Both the position numbers and the translations under genes were made by a program. From Priapulus caudatus (taxonomy: Eukaryota > Priapulida > Priapulimorpha > Priapulimorphida > Priapulidae), in assembly GCF_000485595.1 (NCBI RefSeq), contig NW_014577766.1, positions 23,749 to 49,943 on the forward strand: a stretch of 26,195 nucleotides of DNA, in the 5' to 3' direction. Shown here one piece after another: positions 8,966 through 18,379 of the stretch (position 1 is its first letter; every line of letters begins with the position of its first letter). The notes under the pieces are model-generated. The model was not told the origin of the DNA and made no database searches. It saw only the letters and a list, made by a program, of their open reading frames with translations.

Positions 8966-9273
8966 CTTCTAGGGAGAAACGCGGACCCTAACTAACTCAA
9001 GTACATAAACACGGGCACTGTTTGCACGACTTCCTTATGGAGTCGCGGCACGTGCTGACCTAGTAGAGCCGGTGACTGCAAATCGATTATTGTTAGGACG
9101 TCGATGCTATACACATGGCATCGACCCAGTAATGGACGCGTGCCAGCCTGCGTGCTCGTAATTGGCTTACTGCCACGGCATAGCGCCAGTGGGCTTTCTT
9201 TATAAAACCCCTATGGACATTGATATAGGCTATAGTTATAGATACACATAGATACTGCTTTTACGCTACTACA

Positions 9274-9704
9274 CTCCCTGATCAACTTCGAGGTGGACTA
9301 CCCTAAAAATATGCTGCTGGAAAAAAATGGCGGCCATTTTTTTCAAAATGGCCACTATGTCTAACTAATGTTGACCAATTTTGATGATAATGTTTGAATA
9401 GAACCTCCTCTCACCATGTGTGTGGTATCATATTAAAGGGAATGAAATTCCCTAAAAGATGATACCACATTTAATGGGCCTGATGATGATTTGCATAACA
9501 ATTTTTGGCCAAAAATATGATTTTTGACAATTTTTTTTACAAAATATGAATTGCACCAAAATACATTTTTCTCCATATTGCAAAAATCCTTTTCACTAAA
9601 GAATTGAAACTTTCGAGTAAACTGCCCATATGTATAGTCAATAGTGTGTAAACAGGACAAGTTCATTGCTTTTCTAACAAACAAGTTATATTGCTCCAAA
9701 GTTA
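9274..9704 (+). repeat. Left terminal inverted repeat
   Basis: 431 bp that pair with 13531-13960 with scattered mismatches and almost no net indels (paired coordinates sum to 23234-23235). A subterminal hairpin sits at 9422-9468. The stop codon of the full-length reading (9702-9704) lies exactly at the inner edge. Confidence 0.85.
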
Positions 9705-10391
9705 ACACTTTACTATACGTTTAACTTGCATCGGCTTTTCTTCCGAATCACTATCTGAGTCGCTGCTACTGTCACTAACCTCGGTTGTTCCGATGTCCTG
9801 CATCCTGCTACATTTGATTGATAGTCCTTGGCAGTGGCACCCTATGTAGCATGGGAATTAATTCTTAGCACATGAGCAGTTCTTATTGCACCCCTTAGCA
9901 CATCCGCACGATATTGCCTTCTTCATCGACACATGACAGGCTGGGTGCGTACATGGAACGGGAACCACATGCTGACCATCCAGAGTCCACCCAAATTCTG
10001 TCCAGGGTGGGATTTGTGGCTTGGCAATGTGCGCAGTCTTATCTATGATCGTTGCAAGGGCAGCCCTCTTTACGTGCAGAAGGAATGCGTCTTCTGTGGG
10101 GGGCAAGAGCTTTAGGAGAGTAGATCTGTTGTTCAAAAACTTGTATGCCCTGAGCTTGCCCAGATCAAACTCCTGGAAGTCATCAGCCACTGATGTGTAA
10201 ACAGATGTGGTGATGGTCCTTGCCTGCTTGAGGAGGTCTTCTGATACGATGTCAGTAGGGTTCTCACCAAACTCTTCAATCATGGGTATGTCGAGACTCA
10301 AGCTGCACTTGAACCATGCCTTCTTGCCGGTGAAGTAAGGATAACCCGTAGTTTCTCTGCCACTCAGGCTATGAATGTGAATGAAGGGCAT
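9702..10391 (-). pseudogene. C-terminal part of the transposon protein, with CXC domain
   Basis: The open segment from 10391 to 9858 holds FTGKKAWFKC, a region ending LPPTEDAFLLHVKRAALATI, then a Trp/Pro-rich linker and a cysteine cluster (CTHPACH, SCGCAKGCNKNCSCAKN). A TAA stop at 9858-9860 cuts the cluster. The same frame then continues with FPCYIGCHCQG and an acidic Ser/Asp tail to a TAA at 9702-9704, so the original protein ended there. The cysteine spacing is like tesmin/TSO1-type CXC domains, which bind zinc and DNA. At 10344-10361 the segment reads GRETTG where the family, as I recall it, has G-C-D-T-T, so a putative acidic active-site residue is altered. Confidence 0.65.
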
Positions 10392-11234
10392 TGCACGACA
10401 TTGTGAATTCCCATGTCACCACATTCATGGAGATTGGTAAGTATGTCTTTCTGGGCTGTCCTTCACCCATAGTTCTGGTAGATCTGCTCAGGTGTGTTGC
10501 TCCATAGTGTAGACACATGGTAATAATGTCTGTGTCATTGGCGTGGATAACTACTCTTTCAACTCCGTCATTCTGGACACTGTACAGAGTGTGCAGGATT
10601 ATCCTTGTATCAGCCTCTCTTCTGCGTCGATTCTAGAGCAGGAACATCCATAACAGACTCTCTTATTATTAATGATACGCTCTTCGTTTCTTCTGTGAAT
10701 CCACCACCCCAGGTAGAGATGAGTTGACCAACAGCAGGGTCCAGATGCTTATTCTCACATCCATTTCTCACAGAGGAAGTTTAGGAGGTTAGCTTATTTG
10801 CTGCCACTCGCAAAGAATTCTTGTGGCTCAGGAGCTGTGTAAATGATCAGTGACTTCATATTCTTTGGCAGGTTTGATCCGGCATACCTTGTGTTCTTGC
10901 TCAGTGGACCTTCAGGCTTGGTCCACTGTACGCTGTCACAGCAGAAGTGTATGAACTCAGTACCAGCAAGGCAGCATCATTCAGTAGCAGGTATTTGTAT
11001 CGTTCAGCAATGGTCCCAAATCTTTCACCCTTTGTGGAAAGGACCAGTGTCAATGCAATACCATGGCATCAAATGACTACTGCTGTGCTTTCTGTGCTGT
11101 TGGGGCAGAGCAGGAGTGCTGGTCATTTGGTCTCCTCTTTCAGGGTTTTAACTAGGCTTGACTTGGTACCTGTTCTCATTCCGTCTATGCATCCGGAAGA
11201 GAGATGGTGGGTAGTCACTGCACTTCAATGGTTC
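10392..11234 (-). pseudogene. Nuclease-like middle part of the transposon protein, broken
   Basis: It has no long open frame but carries readable pieces. In one frame, EADTRIILHTLYSVQ (10603-10617 onward) is followed by ERVVIHANDTDIITMCLHYG (DTD core at 10525-10545). This is the acidic E..D / DTD pattern of PIN/FEN1-XPG-type nucleases, and the family recalled above has it too. Further upstream ERFGTIAERYKYLLLNDAA is readable near 10980-11030. The frame changes by -1 between the DTD piece and the next segment near 10390. Stops and frame changes between 10620 and 10980 show this copy is dead. Confidence 0.55.
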
Positions 11235-12209
11235 CTATGNGTAGTCACTGCATTCATGGTTCCCTATGAAGTCAACAATGTCTAGTTCTCCACCACTGGC
11301 AATGATCTGTGTCATACGCAGAAGGGCAGTTATTTCATTACTCTTTTCCGATGCAGCTGTTTTAGCCGCAGACGTCTTCGGTTTCTTGTTTTGTGTGTGG
11401 AAGGTGTTCAGCTTCACAATACTTGTCTTCTTCTGATCACTGGTCAGTGACCGAGAGAGTGCCTCCAGACCCAGTTTTTTCACACTGGTAATGTTGTCCT
11501 TAACGTTGCAATCAGCGCATTGCCCAGTTGCTATATTTATCAGAGATGTTGTGGTTGCACTGAATGGATTCGTCTCGACTGCTGCCATTACCTTGATCAC
11601 CATCTCTGCATCCCCTGTGACTCGACTTACACCAGATTCATGGTGAAGGCTGGATGAATGAAGATGTAGCATCGATTTCAACTCTGCAGAGACAGCAGCA
11701 GTGATGGGTTTCGTGTAAACCAATTTCATCCGTGCAGCAGGGTTTAGTGTAATGCCAATCAGACCACTCGCTTCCTTGGCATCTGCATTGTAAGTCTGTT
11801 CCAGAAGCATGTCAGGAGAGATACTATTGGGCTTGCCATCTGCTCTCCTCCCGACAAATGCACCTGCTATTAGTGCTTCATGTACATCTGGGGCTGTTTC
11901 AGGTAGTTTCTTCATCTCAGCCAGATAGAGGGAAAGACTGCTGCCCATATTTGTAGTGCCCTGCTGCTGTGAGGTAAGGTAGCATTCGTAATGATTCAGA
12001 GAGATTTCCTACCCAGTCAGCTTCTCGCTGGTAGTAGATAAACCTGTGAAGAATGTCTGACATATCCAGGAAGATGAACCAGAGAATTGCTGTGGTTGCT
12101 CAACCAGTGATTCTTGGAAAAGCATCATCTGTTCCTGCAGGGCTGCTAACTGTTTATGGGACTTCTGAATCATCTCTAACTTCTGAGTGGCAGTGATGTC
12201 TTTTTCAAA
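11235..12209 (-). pseudogene. Central part of the transposon protein
   Basis: The open segment 11948-11235 includes SLYLAEMKKLPETAPDVHEA, ADGKPNSISPDMLLEQTYNA, GITLNPAARMK and a Lys-rich stretch. Just upstream (11949-12130) another frame reads ILHRFIYYQREADWVGN and LPYLTAAGHYKYGQQ, which belongs directly before SLYLAEM. Further upstream lies a Gln/Leu/Glu-rich, coiled-coil-like piece (EKDITATQKLEMIQKS). Order and motifs match the recalled family (aromatic-rich ERxxxW...LP..., then LYLxEMxxLPETAP, then QTYNA), so the pieces are one protein broken by frameshifts. A single N at 11240 sits at a 30-bp local duplication. Confidence 0.6.
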
Positions 12210-12492
12210 CTACATCTTCAAGACAGATTCCACCTGTGGCTGCCAGTAATCTGTTTCTCTATCTGCTGCCCATGCCTCGAATGCTTCCCAGTACAGGCGC
12301 CACATAGCTTCGCTCAGGATTCTGAGGGCATGTATGGTCTGGTAGTAGTCAGCTTTCTCACCAAATATCTTTTTGGCAGTCCCTTCCTGGCATAGACCAG
12401 CTGCAACGAGAAGATCTTCTGCGCCTGCCTCCCTGATGATCTTGCAAGCTGCTTTCATGTAGTTGTGAGCTTGATGAAAGCCACCCAGCAGT
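12210..12492 (-). pseudogene. Upstream fragment of the transposon protein
   Basis: Open from the edge of the N gap. It reads LLGGFHQAHNYMKAACKII, then AEDLLVAAGLCQEGTAKKIF and ALRILSEAMWRLYWEAFEAW. The GGFH...N motif followed by a helical region with WRLYW-type endings fits the segment N-terminal to the ERxxxW block in the recalled family. The 5' part of the gene is lost in the assembly gap or replaced by the (TG)n run and flanking sequence. Confidence 0.55.
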
Positions 12493-12587
12493 NNNNNNNN
12501 NNNNNNNNNNNNNNNNNNNNNNNNNNNNNNNNNNNNNNNNNNNNNNNNNNNNNNNNNNNNNNNNNNNNNNNNNNNNNNNNNNNNNNN

Positions 12588-12636
<49 letters not shown>

Positions 12637-12650
12637 GTGTGTGTGTGTGT
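12493..12650. repeat. Assembly gap plus (TG)n microsatellite
   Basis: Ninety-five N's (12493-12587) are followed by about 63 bases of (TG)n with one GC interruption near 12631. The gap size is probably an estimate. The microsatellite presumably stopped the assembly. Confidence 0.95.
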
Positions 12651-12965
12651 ATAAAACCCCAACCAATTGTTTATTATAATTACACTGGCATTTCAAGTTG
12701 ACCTTACGTAATAACACTCTCTTATTGTCGTGTACAAATGTACTATTAGGCTTGCCTATATATATTACTTACAGAATGCAGGATGCTTGTGATTGGCGCT
12801 GATAATTATTTGTTCATTTACATGACAATGTCATGAAAAATGGCTGCTTAGCATAAAATGACACCTATAGGCCAACTATCGAACTAGCAGGCACAATTTT
12901 TTTGTTTTTTGTTTTTGTCTTAATCACTAATACTAGAGATGCAGAGAGTCAAAATAAACCATATT
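12651..12965. other. Non-coding stretch inside the DNA transposon
   Basis: AT-rich, with no recognisable coding piece of the transposon gene. Given the distance to the right inverted repeat, the 5' end of the gene would be expected here or in the gap, so it is either deleted or inside the N's. The 8-bp target copy ACCATATT at 12958-12965 ends the stretch. Confidence 0.5.
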
Positions 12966-13408
12966 CACTAGCGGATTAAGGGCGGGGCAACAGGGGCACG
13001 TGCCCCGGGCCCCCCACATTTGGGGCCCCCCACATTTAGAGTATCCTAAAATTTACAAAACTGTTGTAATTGTGATCCACAAAATTCTTAGCATGTAACG
13101 TTGAAGTGATGCGTTTCCCATGCTGTTTCTCCGACTGAATTTCGCTGTTCAGCTGATTATTGATGGTCTCGAATTGTAGCGGTCATTTTCAAAACTCAAG
13201 TTGATTAAAAATCACATGAGAACCACGATGAGCCAACAGAGACTGGTAAACCTCAGTATTCTCGCCATCGAAAGTGACATTTTAAATTCGTTGAAACACG
13301 ATGAAATACTCTCTGAATTTGCAAGCATGAAAGTGCGGAAAAAATACAGACTATAGGGCCCCCACACAATTGCGTGCCCCGGGCCCCCACACGCTTAGTC
13401 CGGCCCTG
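12966..13408. mobile_element. hAT-type MITE, 443 bp, with 8-bp TSD
   Basis: Perfect direct repeats ACCATATT (12958-12965 and 13409-13416) flank an element whose ends are inverted: it starts CACTAGCGGATTAAGG and its reverse complement starts CAGGGCCGGACTAAGC. GGGGCCCGGGGC-like G/C blocks lie just inside both ends. The 8-bp duplication and CAGGGCCGG-type ends are diagnostic of hAT elements. No transposase is encoded, so it is non-autonomous. It is nested within the long-TIR transposon and therefore younger. Confidence 0.85.
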
Positions 13409-13530
13409 ACCATATTTCACCATGTTTGACTTAGGGTGCGCGGGGAAATGACTCTGTGAAAAGAGGATAATAGCGGGAGACAAGCCTGTGTGTAATGTAC
13501 AAAATGCTGTTTTAGCTAATATCAAAATTT

Positions 13531-13960
13531 TAAGTTTGGAGCACTATAACTTTATTGTTAGAAAAGCAATGAACTTGTCCTTTTCACACAATATTAACCA
13601 TACATATGGGCAGTTTTCTGGTAAGTTTCAATGCATTACTGAAAAGGATTTTTAAAATATGGAGAAAAATGTATTTTAGTGCAATTCATATTTTGGGAAA
13701 AAATAGTAAAAAATCACATTTTTGGCTCAAAATTGTTACGATAATCACCACCAAGCCTATTAAATGTGGTATCATCTTATAGAGAATTTAATTCCCTTTA
13801 ATATGATACCACACACGTGTACGTATACCAAAATGTATTCAAACATTATATTCAAAATTGGTTAATATTAGTTAGACATGGTGGCCATTTTAAAAAATGC
13901 CCGCCATTTTTTTTCAGCACCATATTTTCAGGGTAGTCCACTTGGAAGGTGTTCAGGGAG
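13531..13960 (-). repeat. Right terminal inverted repeat
   Basis: 430 bp pairing with the left repeat. It has the same subterminal hairpin (13766-13812), and its outer end TCAGGGAG mirrors CTCCCTGA at 9274. Confidence 0.85.
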
Positions 13961-14765
13961 GTCTCCTGAACACGTTGATATCAAACAACCTTTTACAACA
14001 CGCCATGTCTGGTTGACCCCAAAAATGGGGGTTTGCCCCCTGGGTACCTGTGCAAAATTCTATACTTAGTAGGCTCTCGTTAAGATTTCCTTTATAGACG
14101 TTGCTCGTGAGAGCAGTGTATTTTATCATTTCAAAATACGAACTGGGTATGTAAGATTTACAAAATGTTAGTATATTACGACACACACAATGTTATATTT
14201 AGTCCACATCTTAACAAGTGTAGTGATCTTTCTAATTAACTGACGTAATATTTTTTATCATCAAGTACTGTCTGTAGGAACAACAAAATATACAGTCACT
14301 GTTTAAATTTTAATCAGCACTGCATGAAAGTTCCATAATAGCAATTATTTATACACTGTGTGACCAACTATATCTCGATCATTTTCATGCATTAAACAAT
14401 TTATTTTTGATACAACTAAAATTCTGCTTATTGCAGCGAATGGCATCTGTGTCCATGCGTGGATAGGTAGTCCGTGCACCGACAAATCTAAACGAAGTCC
14501 TCCAAGTTTATTTATCTCAGATCATGTATTGTCTGCAAGATTACACTTCCTTGGCTGCAGTCATGATGTCTACAAAAGTGAGGCATCCCTTACAGCGATC
14601 CTACTCACTTTCCTTATCTTACAAGATCGCACTTGCAAAACATATTCAAAATGGAAAACTGCTGCAAGCTAGTACTTAGTGAGAATGGGTGGAGGGGTGC
14701 GATGCACGCAGAGAGCAGGAGATAGAAAATATCAGGAGACAGGGAGAGAGAGCGAGGGGGGAGAC

Positions 14766-14799
<34 letters not shown>

Positions 14800-16116
14800 G
14801 TGGAAATGGAGAGGGGGAGGGAGGGTGAGAAGGGGTGCTTAAAGGGAAAGCTTCTCAGTAGAGATACACAGAAAACAGAACACTAGCTCTGATAAACACA
14901 GCACGGCTCTGCCGTAAGCACCCTCCACATTGGTGCCCGTGGACCTAACCTACAGTGCACCATACCCACCCTGCTAATCCGACTGCCCACGACTCCTTAC
15001 CGGCGTTGTTCTATACATGGAAACCAGCTGTTTACGATACTACACATGCCTCTACAACTTGTAACACGTTTTACACTACTGCGCTGTAACGGCCGAATGC
15101 GTGATACTACGACCTTGAGCATGTACGAATATCTTACACACACGTATGCACAAACACTCGCACACGTACATACAATATCTAACAAAAATATGTACAATTC
15201 AACGACGATAAAAACATCAACTATCTCTCATTATATCCCGGACTCGTGACGAGTAATTAAGTACGAGTAAAAACTGTGATGCATTTTGCTCCTTGTCCAA
15301 AGGCTTCAGACTTCACCTGCTAGGTGGCGCTGTGTCTCAAGTAAATCACGATTTCACGATCGTAGCTTCTTGATCAATACCGGGAGCATCACTGGGCAAA
15401 TTTGCGAGCGCCATCTACAATGTGACAAGTCTACTCGTGCGCCACCTACATTCTAATTTCACAAGTCACCGCGTGCAGCCTGTTCTTAAGTAGAGCGCGT
15501 GCTGGGGTGCTGCATTGAATATATCACTGGCGTTATTATATCTGCATCATTATCGCATTAACGTGGATCGCAGGTGCACCAGGCTTTACACACGAGTCGT
15601 GAGTCGTGAGAAGACGCCCTAGAAATGGGATCAAAGAACAAGACAAACGTGGCCAACGGTCTACTGCTGCTATTGCACGGTTGTGAATATATAACAAACG
15701 CAGTTTTCATGTAAAACTGACCAATCACAGTGCAAATTCCGGTGTTTCACACTATTGAGTGTTAGACACACTGACGCACGCATACACGCCCATTGACAAT
15801 CACAGGGATGTCAATGGCAACCATTAAATCTTTAGCAAAAAAAACACGCAAAAACGCGCAACATTCTTTACAGATGCACGGTCGCAGGTACGTATATATA
15901 CCTCATCCAATAATAAGACACCACCAAAGCAACAGTACTCAGGAATAACAACACATGTGCATGCTCGTAACGTATAAGACAATAATGTAAAGAAATGACT
16001 CGACGAGAAATTCGATATAAACGGGAAGCTACACCTGGCACGAATGCGGTACACATCGCTAACAAATTTAGGTGACAGTATAACAACATAACAATTGAGT
16101 ACTACATGAATTGAGG

Positions 16117-16187
16117 GGGGGGGGGTGAGGCTTATGTTGGTGGATCGGGATGAGGCTCATGTTGGTCGATGGGGATGAGGCTCATGA
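16117..16187. repeat. Short tandem repeat, about 25 bp, three copies
   Basis: GGTGAGGCTTATGTTGGT, GGATGAGGCTCATGTTGGT and GGATGAGGCTCATGACAT follow each other at about 25-27 bp spacing, starting in a G run at 16117-16125. Confidence 0.7.
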
Positions 16188-16413
16188 CATCAGTGTCTCA
16201 TATCATGGTCACGAAACCAAACAGTTACATGTGCACCCATAGATATATACAAACACATTTTTGTGTTTGTAACCAGCACATGTGGACCTCAGTTATTGCC
16301 AGCCATCAGTCATGTCTGGCTGTCTCAGATCTAGTAATGTGTGTGTCACATAGATGACATGTATCATGTCAAATGAAAGGCATTGCATTCACATTTCACA
16401 CACGTTCCATACA

Positions 16414-16460
16414 GATCAGGAGTGAATTATCTCAATTCGAGATTATTTACTTCCGATATA
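16414..16460. repeat. Palindrome, TATCAGGAGT family copy 2
   Basis: GATCAGGAGTGAATTATCTC is mirrored by GAGATTATTTACTTCCGATA around a centre near 16436. It is closely related in sequence to the palindrome at 567-614. Here the surrounding sequence is GATA-rich rather than pure (TA)n. Confidence 0.6.
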
Positions 16461-17260
16461 GATAGATACTTGCACATGTGGAGAACACATAGAATTACAG
16501 ACACACACAGATGCGTACTTATAAATGTACTATTCAGCTGATCATGAAATACTGTGTTTCGTCGCACAATCCACATCCTTTGTGGTGGCCGATATTATGG
16601 TAATTAATTACGGAACTATATTATGACCAATGAGGGATTTAAATCACAGAGATTGCGCAGTCTGCCCAATTGCAGCACACTACTGAGTATATATGATACA
16701 CACGCTTTCGCAAGAATTTCAATAATTAGCATCTGCCAAATTACTGCATTGGGATAAGATTGCGATCTTCATGATTATGTAAATAATATAAAAAGCAATA
16801 TATATTTACGCAAACAGGCAATAATAACAGTTACTAATAACAGTAGCGGATATATTTTATATGAATATACGAAGTAATTTATGTAGAATTCTATATTCTC
16901 TACTCCTGATATATATATAAGTACCTTTCATTACACCAGTTCCTTATTTCATTTGCCACTTTGGTATAATTTGCAGAAATATATAATAAATCTAATCAAA
17001 TGGTACTGAAATCAACAACATTCATTTTAAATAGAATATAAGCCAGTAACAAACGTCTAAAATTCTAGAGGTAAAACAGTAAACCTGACGCTGACAACTA
17101 ATACACCCACATCATCGCAACAACAACAACATCGGCTGATTTAACAATGTCAAGATTCTACACCGATCACAAGCCGACGCCATCTAACAATAAAAAATGG
17201 CACGTGTAAATTTAACTCACGATAAGAACTTTGCGCCGCCGCCGCAAACTCCACGCGAGA

Positions 17261-17595
17261 GAGCTTCTAGACAATTTACAGACGATTAACTAGATATTAT
17301 GCTAGAGATCCGGCCTTCGTACATCGATCTGTAAATCGCTAACTACGCAGTTACTCTACATACAAAAATCACTATAGTTGCTAGCCACACTACAACCTCC
17401 AGGTGGCTTCGCTAGGGCAAGCTTGATGTGAACATTCGATGATCACGCTGGCTCTTCGTTGACCCCCACTTAGAAAACCTGTCATGCCATCAGCAGCCAC
17501 CAGGTGGCACAACCATACTGAGGCGCCATCTATGAGAAGAATGGGTCGTCTGCGAACGGATCGAGCTTGGCAGAAAAGAATTCGTCCTCCGATAA
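17261..17595 (-). pseudogene. Tandem copy of the adaptor last exon, without acceptor
   Basis: A 335-bp unit repeated next door at 17596-17950. It contains the end of the coding exon (stop at 17530-17532, C-terminal DPFADDPFFS) but lacks the splice acceptor and the first exon bases, because the next copy begins right at that point. It also lacks an 18-bp piece present in the other copy, between two GATCCGTT direct repeats. It therefore lies in the 3' UTR or flank of the working exon and should not be translated. Confidence 0.75.
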
Positions 17596-17950
17596 GAGCT
17601 TCCAGACAATTTACAGACGATTAACTAGATATTATGCTAGAGATCCGGCCTTCGTACATCGATCTGTAATTCGCTAACTACGCAGTTACTCTACATACAA
17701 AAATCACTATAGTTGCTATAGCCACACTAAAACCTCCAGGTGGCTTCGCTAGGGCAAGCTTGATGTGAACATTCGATGATCACGCTGGTTCTTCGTTGAC
17801 CCCCACTTAGAAAACCTATCATGCCATCAGCAGCCACCAGGTGGCACACCCATACTGAGGCGCCTTCTATGAGAAGAATGGGTCGTCTGCAAACGGATCA
17901 TAGATACTGAACGGATCGAGCTCGGCAGAAAAGAATTCGTCCTCCGATAA
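17596..17950. repeat. Second unit of the 335/355-bp tandem duplication
   Basis: It matches 17261-17595 at very high identity; the 20-bp length difference is an 18-bp piece in the coding exon plus 2 bp in the flank. It carries the intact last exon of the adaptor gene. Confidence 0.9.
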
Positions 17951-17963
17951 TGGTTTCATGTCA
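17867..17963 (-). CDS. Endocytic adaptor (Dab-like), last coding exon
   Basis: The acceptor TTTCTTGCAG ends at 17964. The exon starts with the third base of a glycine codon and reads DMKPLSEDEFFSAELDPF, then SIYDPFADDPFFS, stop TAG at 17867-17869. Three DPF motifs within 18 residues, with an acidic DEFF segment before them, are typical ligands of the AP-2 alpha-appendage. The phase matches the donor at 18379 of the preceding exon. The sequence directly downstream is the other copy of the tandem duplication. Confidence 0.7.
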
Positions 17964-18107
17964 CTGCAAGAAACAAGTGGGAAAACGTGAAACATATATA
18001 AATATGTGAATGTGCATAAGTATATATAAATGTAGAAAATATATATATATATATCAGAAGTAGATAGTAGTCTCTATTATCTACTTTTGATATATATACA
18101 TACACAC

Positions 18108-18139
<32 letters not shown>

Positions 18140-18182
18140 ATGTATATATATCAAAAGTATATATATATATATATATACACAC

Positions 18183-18213
<31 letters not shown>

Positions 18214-18379
18214 CATACATATACAAATACACACATATTTATACATTTGCACATATATTTATATAAAGGTGAATTAGAAAACCCACTAAAACACCACACA
18301 CACACACTGGTTTTCCAACATGTAAACAAGCGCGCGCGCGGGGCTGCAGCGGGCGTACGTGCGAGCGCAGCTAACTCAC
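17964..18379 (-). other. Last intron of the adaptor gene
   Basis: The donor is GG|GTGAGT at 18379 and the acceptor CTTGCAG at 17964, phase 2. The interior has a palindrome (18051-18094) and long TA/TG/CA microsatellites (about 18100-18260). Confidence 0.7.
18051..18094. repeat. Palindrome, TATCAGGAGT family copy 3
   Basis: ATATCAGAAGTAGATAGTAG is mirrored by CTATTATCTACTTTTGATAT. It is flanked on both sides by (TA)n and lies in the last intron of the adaptor gene. Confidence 0.6.

Larger units (their letters stand above)
8341..9273 (-). other. Probable 5' LTR/leader of the gypsy element
   Basis: There is no convincing coding sequence. On the minus strand this stretch precedes gag, where the 5' LTR should be. 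It has two blocks of 75-79 bp tandem repeats, like U3 enhancers, then a TATATAA box at 8510-8516, then about 100 bp to a weak primer-binding-like TGGTAACA at 8393-8400. A second TATA-like sequence, TTATAAAA, lies on the plus strand at 9201. The outer limit of the LTR is cut or hidden by the DNA transposon end at 9274. No matching 3' LTR exists in the window, so the LTR call cannot be proven by comparison. Confidence 0.4.
9274..13960 (-). mobile_element. DNA transposon with ~430-bp terminal inverted repeats
   Basis: A 4.69-kb element bounded by long inverted repeats (9274-9704 and 13531-13960) and containing one broken minus-strand gene for a nuclease-like, CXC-tailed protein. The outer ends read CTCCCTGA at both termini. 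I found no convincing target-site duplication outside the ends. It contains a nested hAT-type MITE (12966-13408), a (TG)n run and an assembly gap where the 5' end of the gene should be. From memory, the protein resembles a large uncharacterised family found in many copies in cnidarians, molluscs and arthropods. A link to Academ-type (XPG-nuclease) transposons is possible but unproven. Confidence 0.75.
13961..17260. other. Gene-free stretch between transposon and adaptor gene
   Basis: I see no convincing gene on either strand. It holds a (GA)n run at about 14765-14796, CA-rich sequence near 15135-15170, three CTCF-core-like motifs in 15317-15448, a three-copy tandem repeat near 16117-16187 and a palindrome at 16414-16460. 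The last part, next to 17261, is 3' flank of the minus-strand adaptor gene. Confidence 0.6.

Noticed and set aside
9201-9208. TATA box on the plus strand as promoter of a plus-strand gene
   Set aside because: No plus-strand gene follows and the DNA transposon begins 66 bases later. The minus-strand TATATAA at 8510-8516 is better placed for the gypsy element.
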